Shown here: piece by piece, positions 28,264 through 36,924 of the stretch
How the letters are laid out: each line of letters starts with the position of its first letter
How positions within the stretch are numbered: position 1 is the stretch's first letter
NCBI GenBank assembly: GCA_002712305.1
Contig: PATE01000054.1
Coordinates: 42,105-82,590, forward strand
Direction of reading: 5' to 3'
DNA length: 40,486 nucleotides
From: Gemmatimonadota bacterium
GTDB taxonomy: Bacteria; Latescibacterota; UBA2968; UBA8231
Made by a program: the position numbers and the translations under genes
The notes under the pieces: generated by a model
Databases searched by the model: none
What the model was told of the DNA's origin: nothing
What the model saw: only the letters and a program-made list of their open reading frames with translations

Positions 28264-28448
28264 GGGGAGGTTCGTCGACCGCGCCTTGGGGAGGAGGCAA
28301 AGCCGTCGTGGCTCGCACGTGGTGACACTCGACGGGAAAGATCGAGGCGCGTAACATAACCGGCTACCTCTCTATCGACCAGATCCCAGGGCAGATCGCC
28401 GGTGATCGCCTTCGGTATCCCTCACCCAAGCAAGACGCAAGAATCTCC
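28264..28448. promoter_or_regulatory. Divergent intergenic region, rarA fusion and SDR operon
   Basis: This 185-base gap holds the promoters for rarA (minus) and the SDR operon (plus). GATCGCC occurs at 28394-28400 and 28404-28410, a direct repeat with a ten-base period, a spacing seen in some operators. GATC occurs at 28382 as well. No clear -35/-10 pair is visible. Confidence 0.4.
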
Positions 28449-29480
28449 ATGGCTGACCCTGATCTTCTCGACGACGAGACCGTGCTGATCGAGCGGATGA
28501 CACGGCCATCCGACCTTGTGCGTGAAGCGATGGAGGCGCTCGAAGGGGATGTGCTCATTCTCGGGGTTGGCGGGAAGATGGGGCCAACTCTCGCCGAACT
28601 GCTGGTGCGTGGCGGGGCGACGGCGAATTCGCGACGTGTGATGGGTGTCGCCCGATTTTCGGACCCCTCGGTGGCCGACCATCTGCGAGAGATCGGCGTC
28701 GAACCGGTCAAGGCAGATCTACTTGATGACCAGGCACTGGCCAATCTGCCCGACGCGCCCCACGTCTTTTTCCTGGCAGGGTTCAAGTTTGGCTCCACGG
28801 GGAATCCATCCATGACGTGGGCGATGAATTCACTTCTTCCCGCGAAAGTGGTCGAGCGATACCGTCAGTCGCAGGTGATCTACGTGAGTTCGGGGAATGT
28901 GTATGCGTACTCCGACATCAACGGTCCAGGTGCCGATGAAGCGGGGGCCCTCGAACCGGTCGGTGAATATGCCCAGTCACGGCTGGGCGGTGAACGCCTG
29001 GCTGAATACGCCGCTCTCAAGCATGACGCCCGGCTCTACATCTCCAGACTCTTTTACGCCACCGAACTGCGCTATGGAATCCTCCACGATGTCGCGTGGA
29101 GGGTCTTGCAGGAAGAACCGATCGATCTGTCCATGGGACATGTGAACCAGATCTGGCAAGGAGACGCCAACGCCTATCTCGCGCGTTCATTCCCACTGTG
29201 CAGCAGCCCGCCGGGAGTCTACAACATGACCGGCATCGATACCTTGTCCATCCGCCAGTTGGCGATTCGATTCGGCGACCTGCTCCAGCGCGATCCTCAG
29301 TTCGTGGGCCAGGAGCGTTCGACGGCCCTGCTGGGAGACACCTCTGCACTCGTGGAAAAACTCGGGCCACCGGAGACCTCCGTCGACGACGTCATCGAAT
29401 GGATGGCCCATTGGGTCCAGATCGGTGGGATGAGTCACGGCAAACCGACGAAATACGATTCCCGTACAGGTGAGTTTTAG
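28449..29480 (+). CDS. NAD-dependent epimerase/dehydratase (extended SDR) family protein
   Basis: This is a predicted NAD(P)-dependent sugar-modifying enzyme or reductase. It has 343 residues. The Rossmann start is VLILGVGGKMGPTLAELL (about 35-52). Ser148 lies in YVSSGNVYAY. The active-site block reads YAQSRLGGER (Y174, R178). The usual YxxxK is therefore YxxxR, which weakens the standard proton-relay assignment. The C-terminus (IEWMAHW) is like other extended SDRs. The ATG at 28449 has only a weak upstream site. It opens a plus-strand gene row. The MR_MLE gene follows after 24 bases, and the next genes overlap, so this is an operon. A role on sugar acids is suggested by the neighbours, but an inactive or binding-only role is possible. 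Confidence 0.8.
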   Translation: MADPDLLDDETVLIERMTRPSDLVREAMEALEGDVLILGVGGKMGPTLAELLVRGGATANSRRVMGVARFSDPSVADHLREIGVEPVKADLLDDQALANLPDAPHVFFLAGFKFGSTGNPSMTWAMNSLLPAKVVERYRQSQVIYVSSGNVYAYSDINGPGADEAGALEPVGEYAQSRLGGERLAEYAALKHDARLYISRLFYATELRYGILHDVAWRVLQEEPIDLSMGHVNQIWQGDANAYLARSFPLCSSPPGVYNMTGIDTLSIRQLAIRFGDLLQRDPQFVGQERSTALLGDTSALVEKLGPPETSVDDVIEWMAHWVQIGGMSHGKPTKYDSRTGEF

Positions 29481-29504
29481 GCCGACACAAGATGAGGGCA
29501 TGTC

Positions 29505-30638
29505 GTGAAGATCACTGATCTGCGGATCCACGAGGTCGATGCGAGCCACCGAGGCAACTGGTTCTTTGTCGTGATCGACACCGACGTCGGGATTCAAGGA
29601 GTCGGTGAGGCCAGCCAGAGTGGCAACGACGAACTGGTCATGGCCTGCCTACGGCAGTTGGGGGAGCGGATCGAAGGGAACGATCCAACCCAGCCCGAGG
29701 TGATCTGGGAGCAGATGGTGGGAGCCAGTGCCATCTTCTCCGGCAAATCCGGGAGAGTCGGCGCAACAGCGGTCAGTGCCATCGATCAGGCGTTGTGGGA
29801 TATCGCGGGCAAAGCGGCCGGCCTTCCAGCATGGCGATTGCTTGGCGGCCGTCGTCGTGATCGAGTCCGCTGCTACGCAAATCTGAATCGTGGAACCACC
29901 GATCGCAGTCCTGAGGGTTTCGCACAGGCTGCAGTGGCTGCCGTAGAGGCAGGATTTCGAGCCGTGAAGGCGACCCCCTTCGATGAGGTCAGAGCTTCTC
30001 ACCAAGATCGCGATGGCCTTTGGCAGGACGTAGAGAGGGGCCTCGCCCGATTAAGGGCTACGCGCGAGGCGATCGGCGGTGAGATCGATCTGCTCGTCGA
30101 CTGCCACTGTCGTTTCGATCTGCCTCTTGCCATGCGGGTAGCCGAAGCCGTCAGACCTCTCGACCTGTTCTGGTTTGAGGAAGCCGTTCCACGCGACCAG
30201 ATCGATGCCAATGCGCACATCACCGCCCACTCCGGTCAGACCACGGCAGGGGGCGAGTCGTTCTTCGGCCGTGCCGAATTCGAGCGATATGTGACGACGG
30301 GTGCCGTCCATATCCTGATGCCGGACGTCAAACATGCCGGCGGCATCACCGAGTGCCGGCGCATCGCCCATCAGGCACAGATCCACCAGGTTTCCGTAGC
30401 GCCTCACAGCCCTGCAGGCCCGGTGTCGACGATGGCGGGTGTTCAGGTGGCTGCGACGATCTCCAATTTCCTGGTTCTCGAATGGGCCTTCGGCGAAGTG
30501 CCGTGGCGCGCTGAACTACTTCAACCGGCCGAGATCGTCGAGGACGGATTCATCGAGGTGCCCGATGGCCCGGGGCTCGGTTTCGAACTCGACACCGACG
30601 TGGTCGCCGCTCATGCCCCTGGTGAGACCCCATCATGA
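29505..30638 (+). CDS. Mandelate racemase/muconate lactonizing (enolase superfamily) enzyme
   Basis: This is a predicted Mg-dependent enzyme, probably an acid-sugar dehydratase or epimerase. It has 377 residues from the GTG at 29505, with GAGGG about six bases ahead. The metal and catalytic residues are in order: KATPF (K155), LVDCHCRF (D199), WFEEAV (E225), GGES (E251), and APHSPAGP (H301). The presence of a single KxT-type lysine and a late histidine fits the mandelate racemase subgroup. The stop overlaps the start of the SSS gene (ATGA). The combination with an SDR, a symporter and a sulfatase suggests breakdown of a sugar acid or sulfated sugar derivative. The substrate cannot be read. 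Confidence 0.88.
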   Translation: MKITDLRIHEVDASHRGNWFFVVIDTDVGIQGVGEASQSGNDELVMACLRQLGERIEGNDPTQPEVIWEQMVGASAIFSGKSGRVGATAVSAIDQALWDIAGKAAGLPAWRLLGGRRRDRVRCYANLNRGTTDRSPEGFAQAAVAAVEAGFRAVKATPFDEVRASHQDRDGLWQDVERGLARLRATREAIGGEIDLLVDCHCRFDLPLAMRVAEAVRPLDLFWFEEAVPRDQIDANAHITAHSGQTTAGGESFFGRAEFERYVTTGAVHILMPDVKHAGGITECRRIAHQAQIHQVSVAPHSPAGPVSTMAGVQVAATISNFLVLEWAFGEVPWRAELLQPAEIVEDGFIEVPDGPGLGFELDTDVVAAHAPGETPS

Positions 30639-32161
30639 CCTCCGTCGATTGGATCGTGATCTGTGTCTATCTGCTGGCCACGATCGGCATGGGGATGTGG
30701 CTCAGTCGCAAGCAAGACGATCTCGAGGACTACTATCTCGGTGGACGTGGGATTCCCTGGTGGGCGGCGCTGCTGTCGATGGTGGCCACCGAGGCCAGCG
30801 CTGCGACGTTTCTGGGCGCACCCGAGCAGGGCCTGACCCGTGATCTGACGTACCTGCAGTTCTCGATCGGTACCGTCGCTGCTCGCTTCGTACTGGCTTC
30901 GGTCTTCATCGCCGCCTTCTATCGGCTGCGGGTGTTTACGGTCTACGGTTTCCTCACGACCAGGTTTGGTGTCCCCACGCAGGGAACGATGGCCGGTGTC
31001 TTTCTCTTGGGACGTCTCTTCGCCAGCGGTGCACGTCTCTTCATCGCCGCGATCGCGATCGAGGTCGCGACGGGCCTCGACATGCGAACCTCCATCATCC
31101 TGCTCGGTGTTGTGGCGGTTCTCTACACGATGGTGGGTGGCATCAAGGCTGTCGTCTGGACGGATGTCCTGCAAGCGATCGTCCTCGTGGGTGGTGGCAT
31201 CATCGCCGCGATCCATCTGTTTGGCGCAACACCCCTCTCAGGTGGAGAGATCTGGTCCTTTCTCGCCGATCGCGACAAGCTGCGTGTCCTGGACCTGGAC
31301 TGGCGGACCGCCGACGGTGCCTTGGCCTTTCTCTACAATCCCTACCACATCCTGCCCGCTGTTGTGGGTGGTTTCTTCCTGACCATGGCGACCCATGGAA
31401 CCGACCATGACATGGTGCAGCGGCTGCTGACGTGCAAAGACTCCGCCGACGGGCAGCGCTCGCTCTGGGTGAGTGGTTTTGTCAGTGTGCTGGTCACGTG
31501 TCTATTCCTCGCCGTGGGATTGCTCCTCTTCGTGTATCTGCAGCATCTGGCTCCTTCCCACTCGATGGCACTCAAGGCCGCCGATCTGGCCGCCCAAGGA
31601 CGCAACGGGCACGTGTTCCTTCACTACATCGTCGATATCCTGCCGGTCGGTGTCGGAGGGCTCGTTCTGGCCGCGGTTTTCGCCGCCGCCATGTCCAGCC
31701 TGGACTCTGCCATGAGTGCCATGAGCGCCACCTTCGTCAGCGATTTCTACAGGCCCTTCTTTCGGCCCGACGAAGATCAACGTCACTACCTGCGAGCAGG
31801 GAGATGGGCGACCGGCGTCGTAGGGATCCTGCTCGTGGGCGTGGCCTTGCTCGTCGTCCACTACTACGAGGCAAATCCCGACACGGATCTGCTGTCGATC
31901 GCTCTGGGAATCATGACCTTCTTCTACGGCGCCTTGCTGGGCATCTTCCTGCTTGGATTCATGACCCGCGCACGAGGCAGCACGATGAGCAATGCCCTTG
32001 GCGCCACATTTAGTGTGGTTGTGGTGTTGCTGGTCCGCTATGGGAGCGATCTCGGCTGGCCCTGGTTCATCGTGATCGGGACACTCGTGGCGTTCGCCAT
32101 CGGGTTGGCAGGGCGTACGGCCGCTTCGCTGGTGTCAACGCAGGTGGTTAGGGCCTCATGA
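30635..32161 (+). CDS. Sodium/solute symporter (SSS family)
   Basis: This is a predicted sodium-coupled importer of 508 residues with about 13 membrane segments, the usual size without additional modules. Motifs include EDYYLGGRGIPWWAALLSMVATEASAATFLGAPE (first half) and AAVFAAAMSSLDSAMSAMSATFVSDFYR (second half), the sodium-site regions of the family. The ATG overlaps the stop of the enolase-superfamily gene, and its own stop overlaps the DsbD start (ATGA both times). It probably imports the substrate of the SDR and MR_MLE enzymes, most likely a sugar acid or other organic acid. It lacks the extra C-terminal module of the other symporter in the window (19563-21437). Confidence 0.88.
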   Translation: MTSVDWIVICVYLLATIGMGMWLSRKQDDLEDYYLGGRGIPWWAALLSMVATEASAATFLGAPEQGLTRDLTYLQFSIGTVAARFVLASVFIAAFYRLRVFTVYGFLTTRFGVPTQGTMAGVFLLGRLFASGARLFIAAIAIEVATGLDMRTSIILLGVVAVLYTMVGGIKAVVWTDVLQAIVLVGGGIIAAIHLFGATPLSGGEIWSFLADRDKLRVLDLDWRTADGALAFLYNPYHILPAVVGGFFLTMATHGTDHDMVQRLLTCKDSADGQRSLWVSGFVSVLVTCLFLAVGLLLFVYLQHLAPSHSMALKAADLAAQGRNGHVFLHYIVDILPVGVGGLVLAAVFAAAMSSLDSAMSAMSATFVSDFYRPFFRPDEDQRHYLRAGRWATGVVGILLVGVALLVVHYYEANPDTDLLSIALGIMTFFYGALLGIFLLGFMTRARGSTMSNALGATFSVVVVLLVRYGSDLGWPWFIVIGTLVAFAIGLAGRTAASLVSTQVVRAS

Positions 32162-34323
32162 GGCGATTTGCGCGTCAGCTGGCGTTGGTTGTGGCACTGG
32201 GACTCTTGCCCAGCGTCGGCTACGGGGTTTCCAACTTTGATCGACATCCGGTTCAGGCCCGGCTCGTTCTCGACGACGACGACATCGGCGCCGGCGACAC
32301 GCTGACGGCAGCGATCGTGCTGACCATGGACGATCACTGGCATACATATTGGGAGTTCAGCGGAGACGCAGGACTTCCGACGAAGATCGAATGGGATCTT
32401 CCCGATGGGATGACGGCAGGTCCCATACAGTGGGCGGGGCCGACTCGGTACGTGGAAGCGGGCGATCTGACGGTCTTCGGTTACGCCGATGAAGTCTCGC
32501 TGTTGACGAGCCTGACCCTTGCCGACACAGCCGCCTTTGGAAGACCAACCTCGCCGGCAGAACTGACGGCACGCGTCTCTTGGCTCGTCTGCGCAGAGAT
32601 CTGCATTCCCGGCGACACGACGCTAACCGTTGACCTGGCTGACCCAGCCTCGGGACTGATCGATCCAGGGATCATTGCGGAAGGTAGCACACACCTCAGT
32701 CTGCCGTGGACGACGGGGGAGGACCTCATCTCCTGGGAGCCGACGGTTCGAGCCACCAACTCGGGGCAACTCGATGTCACCGTGGAGTTGGCCAGTTCAG
32801 ATACGATGGGGGGTATGCCCGATCTGTATCCCATCGAACCGGTGGGGACCTTTATCGAGGGCAATCGTCGTCGTCCGATCCCTGGCGGGGCCGAAGTTGG
32901 ATTCAGCGTGGTACCCTATGCCGGAGAGGATCTGCCCGCGTCGGTGGAGATCGTCCTGGCTGCAAGGTCTGCCGACGACCAGATCCAGTATCGCCGCGCT
33001 GAATTCGACCTGACCCGTTCCCACGTTGACCTGTTCGCCACCGACTATGCCGCTGCGCAGACCGGCCGGAGTCTCTGGGTCTACCTGATCATGGCGCTGG
33101 TGGGCGGGCTCATTCTGAATCTGATGCCCTGTGTCCTGCCGGTGATCTCGCTGAAGGTGATGGCTCTGGTGTCTCAGACCGGCGAATCGCCGGCTCGAGT
33201 GCGCCAGTTGGGGCTCGCCTTCTGTGGCGGCGTTCTGGCCACGTTCCTGTTGCTGGCAGTGGTCGTGATCGCCATCAAATCAACGGGCGAACTGATCGGT
33301 TGGGGTTTTCAGTTTCAATCGCCGATCTTCATTATCAGTCTGGGGGCACTGGTGTTCGTTCTGGGTCTGAGTCTGTTCGGCGTCGTCACCTTTCGACTGC
33401 CCGGAGACACCGGACAACTCGGCGGACTCGCCGACCAGGAAGGACTGGTGGGGAGCTTCGCCAACGGGATCCTGGCCACCATCCTCGCCACACCCTGCAC
33501 CGCACCTTTCCTTGGCACGGCCCTGGGTTTCGCTTTTTCCCAACCGGCCATGACCACGCTTCTCATTTTTACGGTCACTGGTATCGGCATGGCCCTGCCC
33601 TACGCCCTTCTCGCTTGGCACCCCGGATGGACACGGTTGCTCCCCAAGCCGGGCCCCTGGATGGAGAGGTTCAAGCAGGCCATGGGTTTCCTGCTCATGG
33701 CGACGACGGTCTGGCTGCTGTGGGTGCTCGGTCGCCAGCTCGGCATGGAAGCGGTCATCTGGACCACAGCCTTCTTCCTCTGTCTGGCCGTGGCAGCCAC
33801 CCTTGTGGGGCAGTGGCTCGATCTGCGATCGACCCCTGTGCGCCGGCGGTTGGTGTGGGCCATCTCACTGGTCATCGTGGTCGGCGCGTATCTTTGGTTG
33901 ATCCACCCTCTTGTGAGCGAACCCCTGCCCATCGGCGATCGGTCAGCGTCGGCGCAACAGGAAGATGGATGGCAGGATTTCGATCGCACCGAGGTGGAAT
34001 CCCTGATCGGGGAGGGGCGTACGGTCTTTATCGATTTCACCGCAAATTGGTGCTGGACGTGCAAGGTGAACGAGCGGATCGTACTGGCCGACGAGCGCGT
34101 GATTACCGCTTTCCGTGAGGGCAACGTGGCCCTGATCAAGGCCGATTGGACGCACCGTCAGCCCGACATCACACAGATGCTCCACGCCTTCGGTCGCCCG
34201 GGCGTGCCACTGTATGTGATCTTCTCAGGGGGGCGCGCCGAAGATCCGATCGTTCTGCCCGAGGTGATTACAGCAGATCTCGTCATCGATGCGCTGGATC
34301 AGTCGGTGGGATCCTCCGATTGA
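32158..34323 (+). CDS. DsbD/ScsB-type thiol:disulfide interchange protein
   Basis: This protein transfers reducing power across the inner membrane to the periplasm. It has 721 residues. A signal peptide (about 1-24) is followed by a periplasmic domain of DsbD-alpha type, with HWHTYWEFSGDAGLPT and a LVCAEICIPGD cysteine pair at about 143-147. The central membrane part has LNLMPCVLPVISLKVM and ATPCTAPFLGTALGF, the cysteine-bearing helices. A C-terminal thioredoxin-like domain carries WCWTC (about 632). All three thiol modules are intact. It is translationally coupled to the upstream symporter by ATGA. Such coupling is uncommon for DsbD, so either it supports maturation of an exported enzyme or the association is accidental. 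Confidence 0.92.
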   Translation: MRRFARQLALVVALGLLPSVGYGVSNFDRHPVQARLVLDDDDIGAGDTLTAAIVLTMDDHWHTYWEFSGDAGLPTKIEWDLPDGMTAGPIQWAGPTRYVEAGDLTVFGYADEVSLLTSLTLADTAAFGRPTSPAELTARVSWLVCAEICIPGDTTLTVDLADPASGLIDPGIIAEGSTHLSLPWTTGEDLISWEPTVRATNSGQLDVTVELASSDTMGGMPDLYPIEPVGTFIEGNRRRPIPGGAEVGFSVVPYAGEDLPASVEIVLAARSADDQIQYRRAEFDLTRSHVDLFATDYAAAQTGRSLWVYLIMALVGGLILNLMPCVLPVISLKVMALVSQTGESPARVRQLGLAFCGGVLATFLLLAVVVIAIKSTGELIGWGFQFQSPIFIISLGALVFVLGLSLFGVVTFRLPGDTGQLGGLADQEGLVGSFANGILATILATPCTAPFLGTALGFAFSQPAMTTLLIFTVTGIGMALPYALLAWHPGWTRLLPKPGPWMERFKQAMGFLLMATTVWLLWVLGRQLGMEAVIWTTAFFLCLAVAATLVGQWLDLRSTPVRRRLVWAISLVIVVGAYLWLIHPLVSEPLPIGDRSASAQQEDGWQDFDRTEVESLIGEGRTVFIDFTANWCWTCKVNERIVLADERVITAFREGNVALIKADWTHRQPDITQMLHAFGRPGVPLYVIFSGGRAEDPIVLPEVITADLVIDALDQSVGSSD

Positions 34324-34341
34324 CGCAGTTCAGATCCATTC

Positions 34342-34359
34342 GAACAATTCAATTGGTTC
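34342..34359. repeat. Imperfect palindrome before the MetE-C-like gene
   Basis: GAACAATT-C-AATTGGTTC is nearly self-complementary (GAAC/GTTC arms and AATT cores, with one extra G). It lies between dsbD and the next gene, in a locally AT-richer stretch. It could be an operator or chance. The central spacer is too short for a stable RNA hairpin. Confidence 0.3.
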
Positions 34360-34381
34360 TTCTACAGGAGAAAGTGGTTCC

Positions 34382-35386
34382 ATGGGAATTCTAACGACGG
34401 TGGTGGGTAGCTATCCGGTCCCGGACTGGCTTGCCGCACTGCCTTCGGAACAAGCCCTGGCTGACGCCATGGCTGTCGTGATCAAGACGCAGGAGAACGC
34501 AGGAATCGACCTGGTCGCCGACGGAGAATTGGGTCGCTTCGACATCAATCACCCCGATACGAACGGGATGATCGAATACTTCGTGAAACCCCTGGGCAAT
34601 GTTCGCTCCCAGATCACGCGTGGAGATCTGGATGCGTTCCGCCAGGACGAGGGCATGTCCTTCCGCGCCCGCCCCAGCGCCGTCGTCGATGGACCGCTAG
34701 AGGAGGGGAGTCTCGATCTACCCCATGACTTTTCACTGGCTCGATCACTGACGAAGGAACCCCTGAAGTTCACTCTGACGGGGCCTCACATGTTGTGCAA
34801 GACCTTGCTCGACAATCACTATGCCTCCCGAGAAACGCTCTGCACGGCGTTGGCTGACGTGCTGGCCGCCCAGGTCGCTCAAATCGATGCCGAAGTTGTT
34901 CAGGTGGATGAGGCCAATCTGCCCGGTAACCCGGATGAGTGGGAATGGGCCCTCGATGGGATCAATCGAATTCTGCGCCAAGTAAAAACGATACCCGCCG
35001 TGCACCTGTGTTTCGGCAACTATGGGGGACAATCGATTCAGCAAGGCAGTTGGGAGCAACTGATCGGTTATCTGAGTGGCCTTCACGCAGATCACGTGCT
35101 GCTCGAACTGGCGCACCGCGGCAATTGGGAACTGCCACGACTCACCGAGATCGATGAGAAGATTCGTTTTGGTCTCGGTGTCGTCGACATCAAAACGAAT
35201 GTGGTAGAATCTGCAGACCAGATCGCCAAACAGATCGAGGAAACGGCCGAGGCCGTTGGCATCGAGCGAATCGCCTATGTCAACCCTGATTGCGGATTCT
35301 GGATGCTCAAGCGCTCGGTCGCCGATCGCAAGATCGAGGCCCTGGTGGCCGGACGTGACCTGTTCGAGTCGGCAGGTCGAGGATAA
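34382..35386 (+). CDS. MetE C-terminal-domain-like methyltransferase
   Basis: This is a standalone protein of 334 residues resembling the zinc-containing catalytic half of cobalamin-independent methionine synthase, without the N-terminal half. The start shows the MetE-like TTVVGSYPVPDWL. The zinc site is visible as VHLCFGNYG (H208, C210), LLELAHRG (E242) and VNPDCGFW (C304). The substrate-facing VADGELGRFD block is also present. AGGAG lies 11 bases ahead of the ATG at 34382. The longer annotated frame starts inside dsbD. Proteins like this act as methyltransferases or as C-S/C-Se cleaving enzymes on uncertain thiols. The acceptor here is unknown. It follows the DsbD gene by 58 bases and precedes the sulfatase. 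Confidence 0.85.
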   Translation: MGILTTVVGSYPVPDWLAALPSEQALADAMAVVIKTQENAGIDLVADGELGRFDINHPDTNGMIEYFVKPLGNVRSQITRGDLDAFRQDEGMSFRARPSAVVDGPLEEGSLDLPHDFSLARSLTKEPLKFTLTGPHMLCKTLLDNHYASRETLCTALADVLAAQVAQIDAEVVQVDEANLPGNPDEWEWALDGINRILRQVKTIPAVHLCFGNYGGQSIQQGSWEQLIGYLSGLHADHVLLELAHRGNWELPRLTEIDEKIRFGLGVVDIKTNVVESADQIAKQIEETAEAVGIERIAYVNPDCGFWMLKRSVADRKIEALVAGRDLFESAGRG

Positions 35387-35409
35387 CGCACCTACACGAT
35401 GGAACCGCG

Positions 35410-36852
35410 ATGAGTGAGCCGCGACAAGATCGTCCCCATGTATTGCTGATCACCACTGATCACTGGTATGGCGCTCTTCTGGGGGCCACTGGGCATCCCT
35501 GTTTGCAGACGCCAACCCTCGATCAACTCGCGCGCAATGGCGTGCGCTTCCCCCGGGCCTATGCCGAGACACCGGTCTGTATTCCGGCAAGACGCACGTT
35601 GATGACGGGGTGCCCGCCCCGAACCCACGGAGATCGTGTCTTCACCGATCTGCCCATGCCCGATCTGCCGACGATGGCTCAGACCTTCCGCAACGAAGGG
35701 TATCAGGCCTATGCCGTGGGCAAACTCCACGTGCACCCGCAGCGGGACCGGATTGGCTTCGATGATGTGCTGCTCGCCGAGGAGGGGCGCACTCAGTGGG
35801 GGGTCGAAGATGACTTCGAAGCCTATCTGCGAGGGCAGGGACTGGGAGGGCAGCAGTTTCTGCACGGGATGGGGAACAACGAGTATGTGAACCGACCGTG
35901 GCACCTGTCGGAAGAGCACCATGTGACGAACTGGACGACCCGCGAGATGTCCCGGATGATCAAGCGCCGAGATCCGAGTCGTCCGGGTTTCTGGTATCTG
36001 TCCTACTGTCATCCGCATCCACCCCTGGTTCCACTGCGGGACTACCTGGATATCTATCGCCAGCGTCCCATCGATACGCCGAGTATGGGCTCCTGGGCCG
36101 ACGATGCGGATACACTACCCTACGCGCTGCGTGGTCGTCGTGCTGAGGGTGAGCGGTTTTCCGACCACGACGAGGCGAGTGCACGGCGTGCGTTCTATGC
36201 ATTGTGCACCCATATCGATCATCAGATCCGGGTTGTGATCGGTACCTTGCGCGAAGAGGGATTGCTGGAGAACACGATCATCCTCTTCAGCTCCGATCAC
36301 GGTGATATGTTGGGGAAGCACGGGTTGTGGGCAAAGCGGCTCTTCTACGAAGAGTCAGCTCAGATCCCGATGATTCTCACCGGAACGGCAGCGCAGCAGG
36401 GGATGGTCGGTTGTGACCGTGTCGATCCACGTCTCGTCGGCTGGCAGGATGTGATGCCGACCCTGCTGAGTCTGGCCGGGATTCCTATCCCCGACCACGT
36501 AGAGGGCCTGTCGATGGTGGGCGAGTCACGGCGCTCGAGTTTATATGGCGAGATCGGGGAAGGGGCCACGGCAACGCGCATGATGCACGATGGCCGCCAC
36601 AAACTCATCTACTATCCCGTGGGCAATGTGAGCCAACTCTTCGACCTGCAAGAGGATCCGCAGGAGCTAACTGATGTCGCCGGTGACGAAGCCTATGCGG
36701 GCACGTTGCGAGAATTGCAGCAGGCGCTGGTGGCCGAGTTTTATGGCGGTGACCTGGATTGGCTGAAAGACGGGCGACTGGTGGGTTGTGAAGACCTCGA
36801 CTGGTCGCCTTCCGCGAACCGCGGGTTGAGTGGCCAGCGTGGTCTGCACTGA
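35410..36852 (+). CDS. Sulfatase (formylglycine-dependent)
   Basis: This is a predicted sulfuric-ester hydrolase of 480 residues. The modification motif reads CIPAR (C57, P59, R61), the CxPxR type converted to formylglycine by a separate maturase. Metal and active-site residues are seen in TTDHWYG (D17) and FSSDHGDMLGKHG (about 295-307). A C-terminal subdomain has the YYPVGNVSQLFDLQEDPQEL strand. No signal peptide is visible, so it may be cytoplasmic or exported by another route. The ATG at 35410 has GGAA five bases ahead. No formylglycine-generating enzyme lies in the window. Together with the symporters it suggests use of sulfated sugars or phenols. Confidence 0.9.
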   Translation: MSEPRQDRPHVLLITTDHWYGALLGATGHPCLQTPTLDQLARNGVRFPRAYAETPVCIPARRTLMTGCPPRTHGDRVFTDLPMPDLPTMAQTFRNEGYQAYAVGKLHVHPQRDRIGFDDVLLAEEGRTQWGVEDDFEAYLRGQGLGGQQFLHGMGNNEYVNRPWHLSEEHHVTNWTTREMSRMIKRRDPSRPGFWYLSYCHPHPPLVPLRDYLDIYRQRPIDTPSMGSWADDADTLPYALRGRRAEGERFSDHDEASARRAFYALCTHIDHQIRVVIGTLREEGLLENTIILFSSDHGDMLGKHGLWAKRLFYEESAQIPMILTGTAAQQGMVGCDRVDPRLVGWQDVMPTLLSLAGIPIPDHVEGLSMVGESRRSSLYGEIGEGATATRMMHDGRHKLIYYPVGNVSQLFDLQEDPQELTDVAGDEAYAGTLRELQQALVAEFYGGDLDWLKDGRLVGCEDLDWSPSANRGLSGQRGLH

Positions 36853-36886
36853 CCGACCTGTACAGCCTACCCGCTTTTTTCTGCTC

Positions 36887-36924
36887 AGGCATGCCTAGCT
36901 GGGCTTTCCTTCTATTGGGCTTTC
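36887..36924. repeat. Palindrome and direct repeat between sulfatase and gnd ends
   Basis: AGGCATGCCT (36887-36896) is a perfect ten-base palindrome. TGGGCTTTC occurs at 36900-36908 and again at 36916-36924, the second copy inside the end of gnd. A T-run (36875-36880) precedes the palindrome on the plus strand, the wrong side for a terminator. The convergent gap 36853-36911 has no clear terminator. Confidence 0.45.

Noticed and set aside
35399-35413. Four-codon mini-ORF (ATG GAA CCG CGA TGA) overlapping the sulfatase start
   Set aside because: It could be a coupling leader, but it is very short and has no ribosome site of its own, so chance is more likely.
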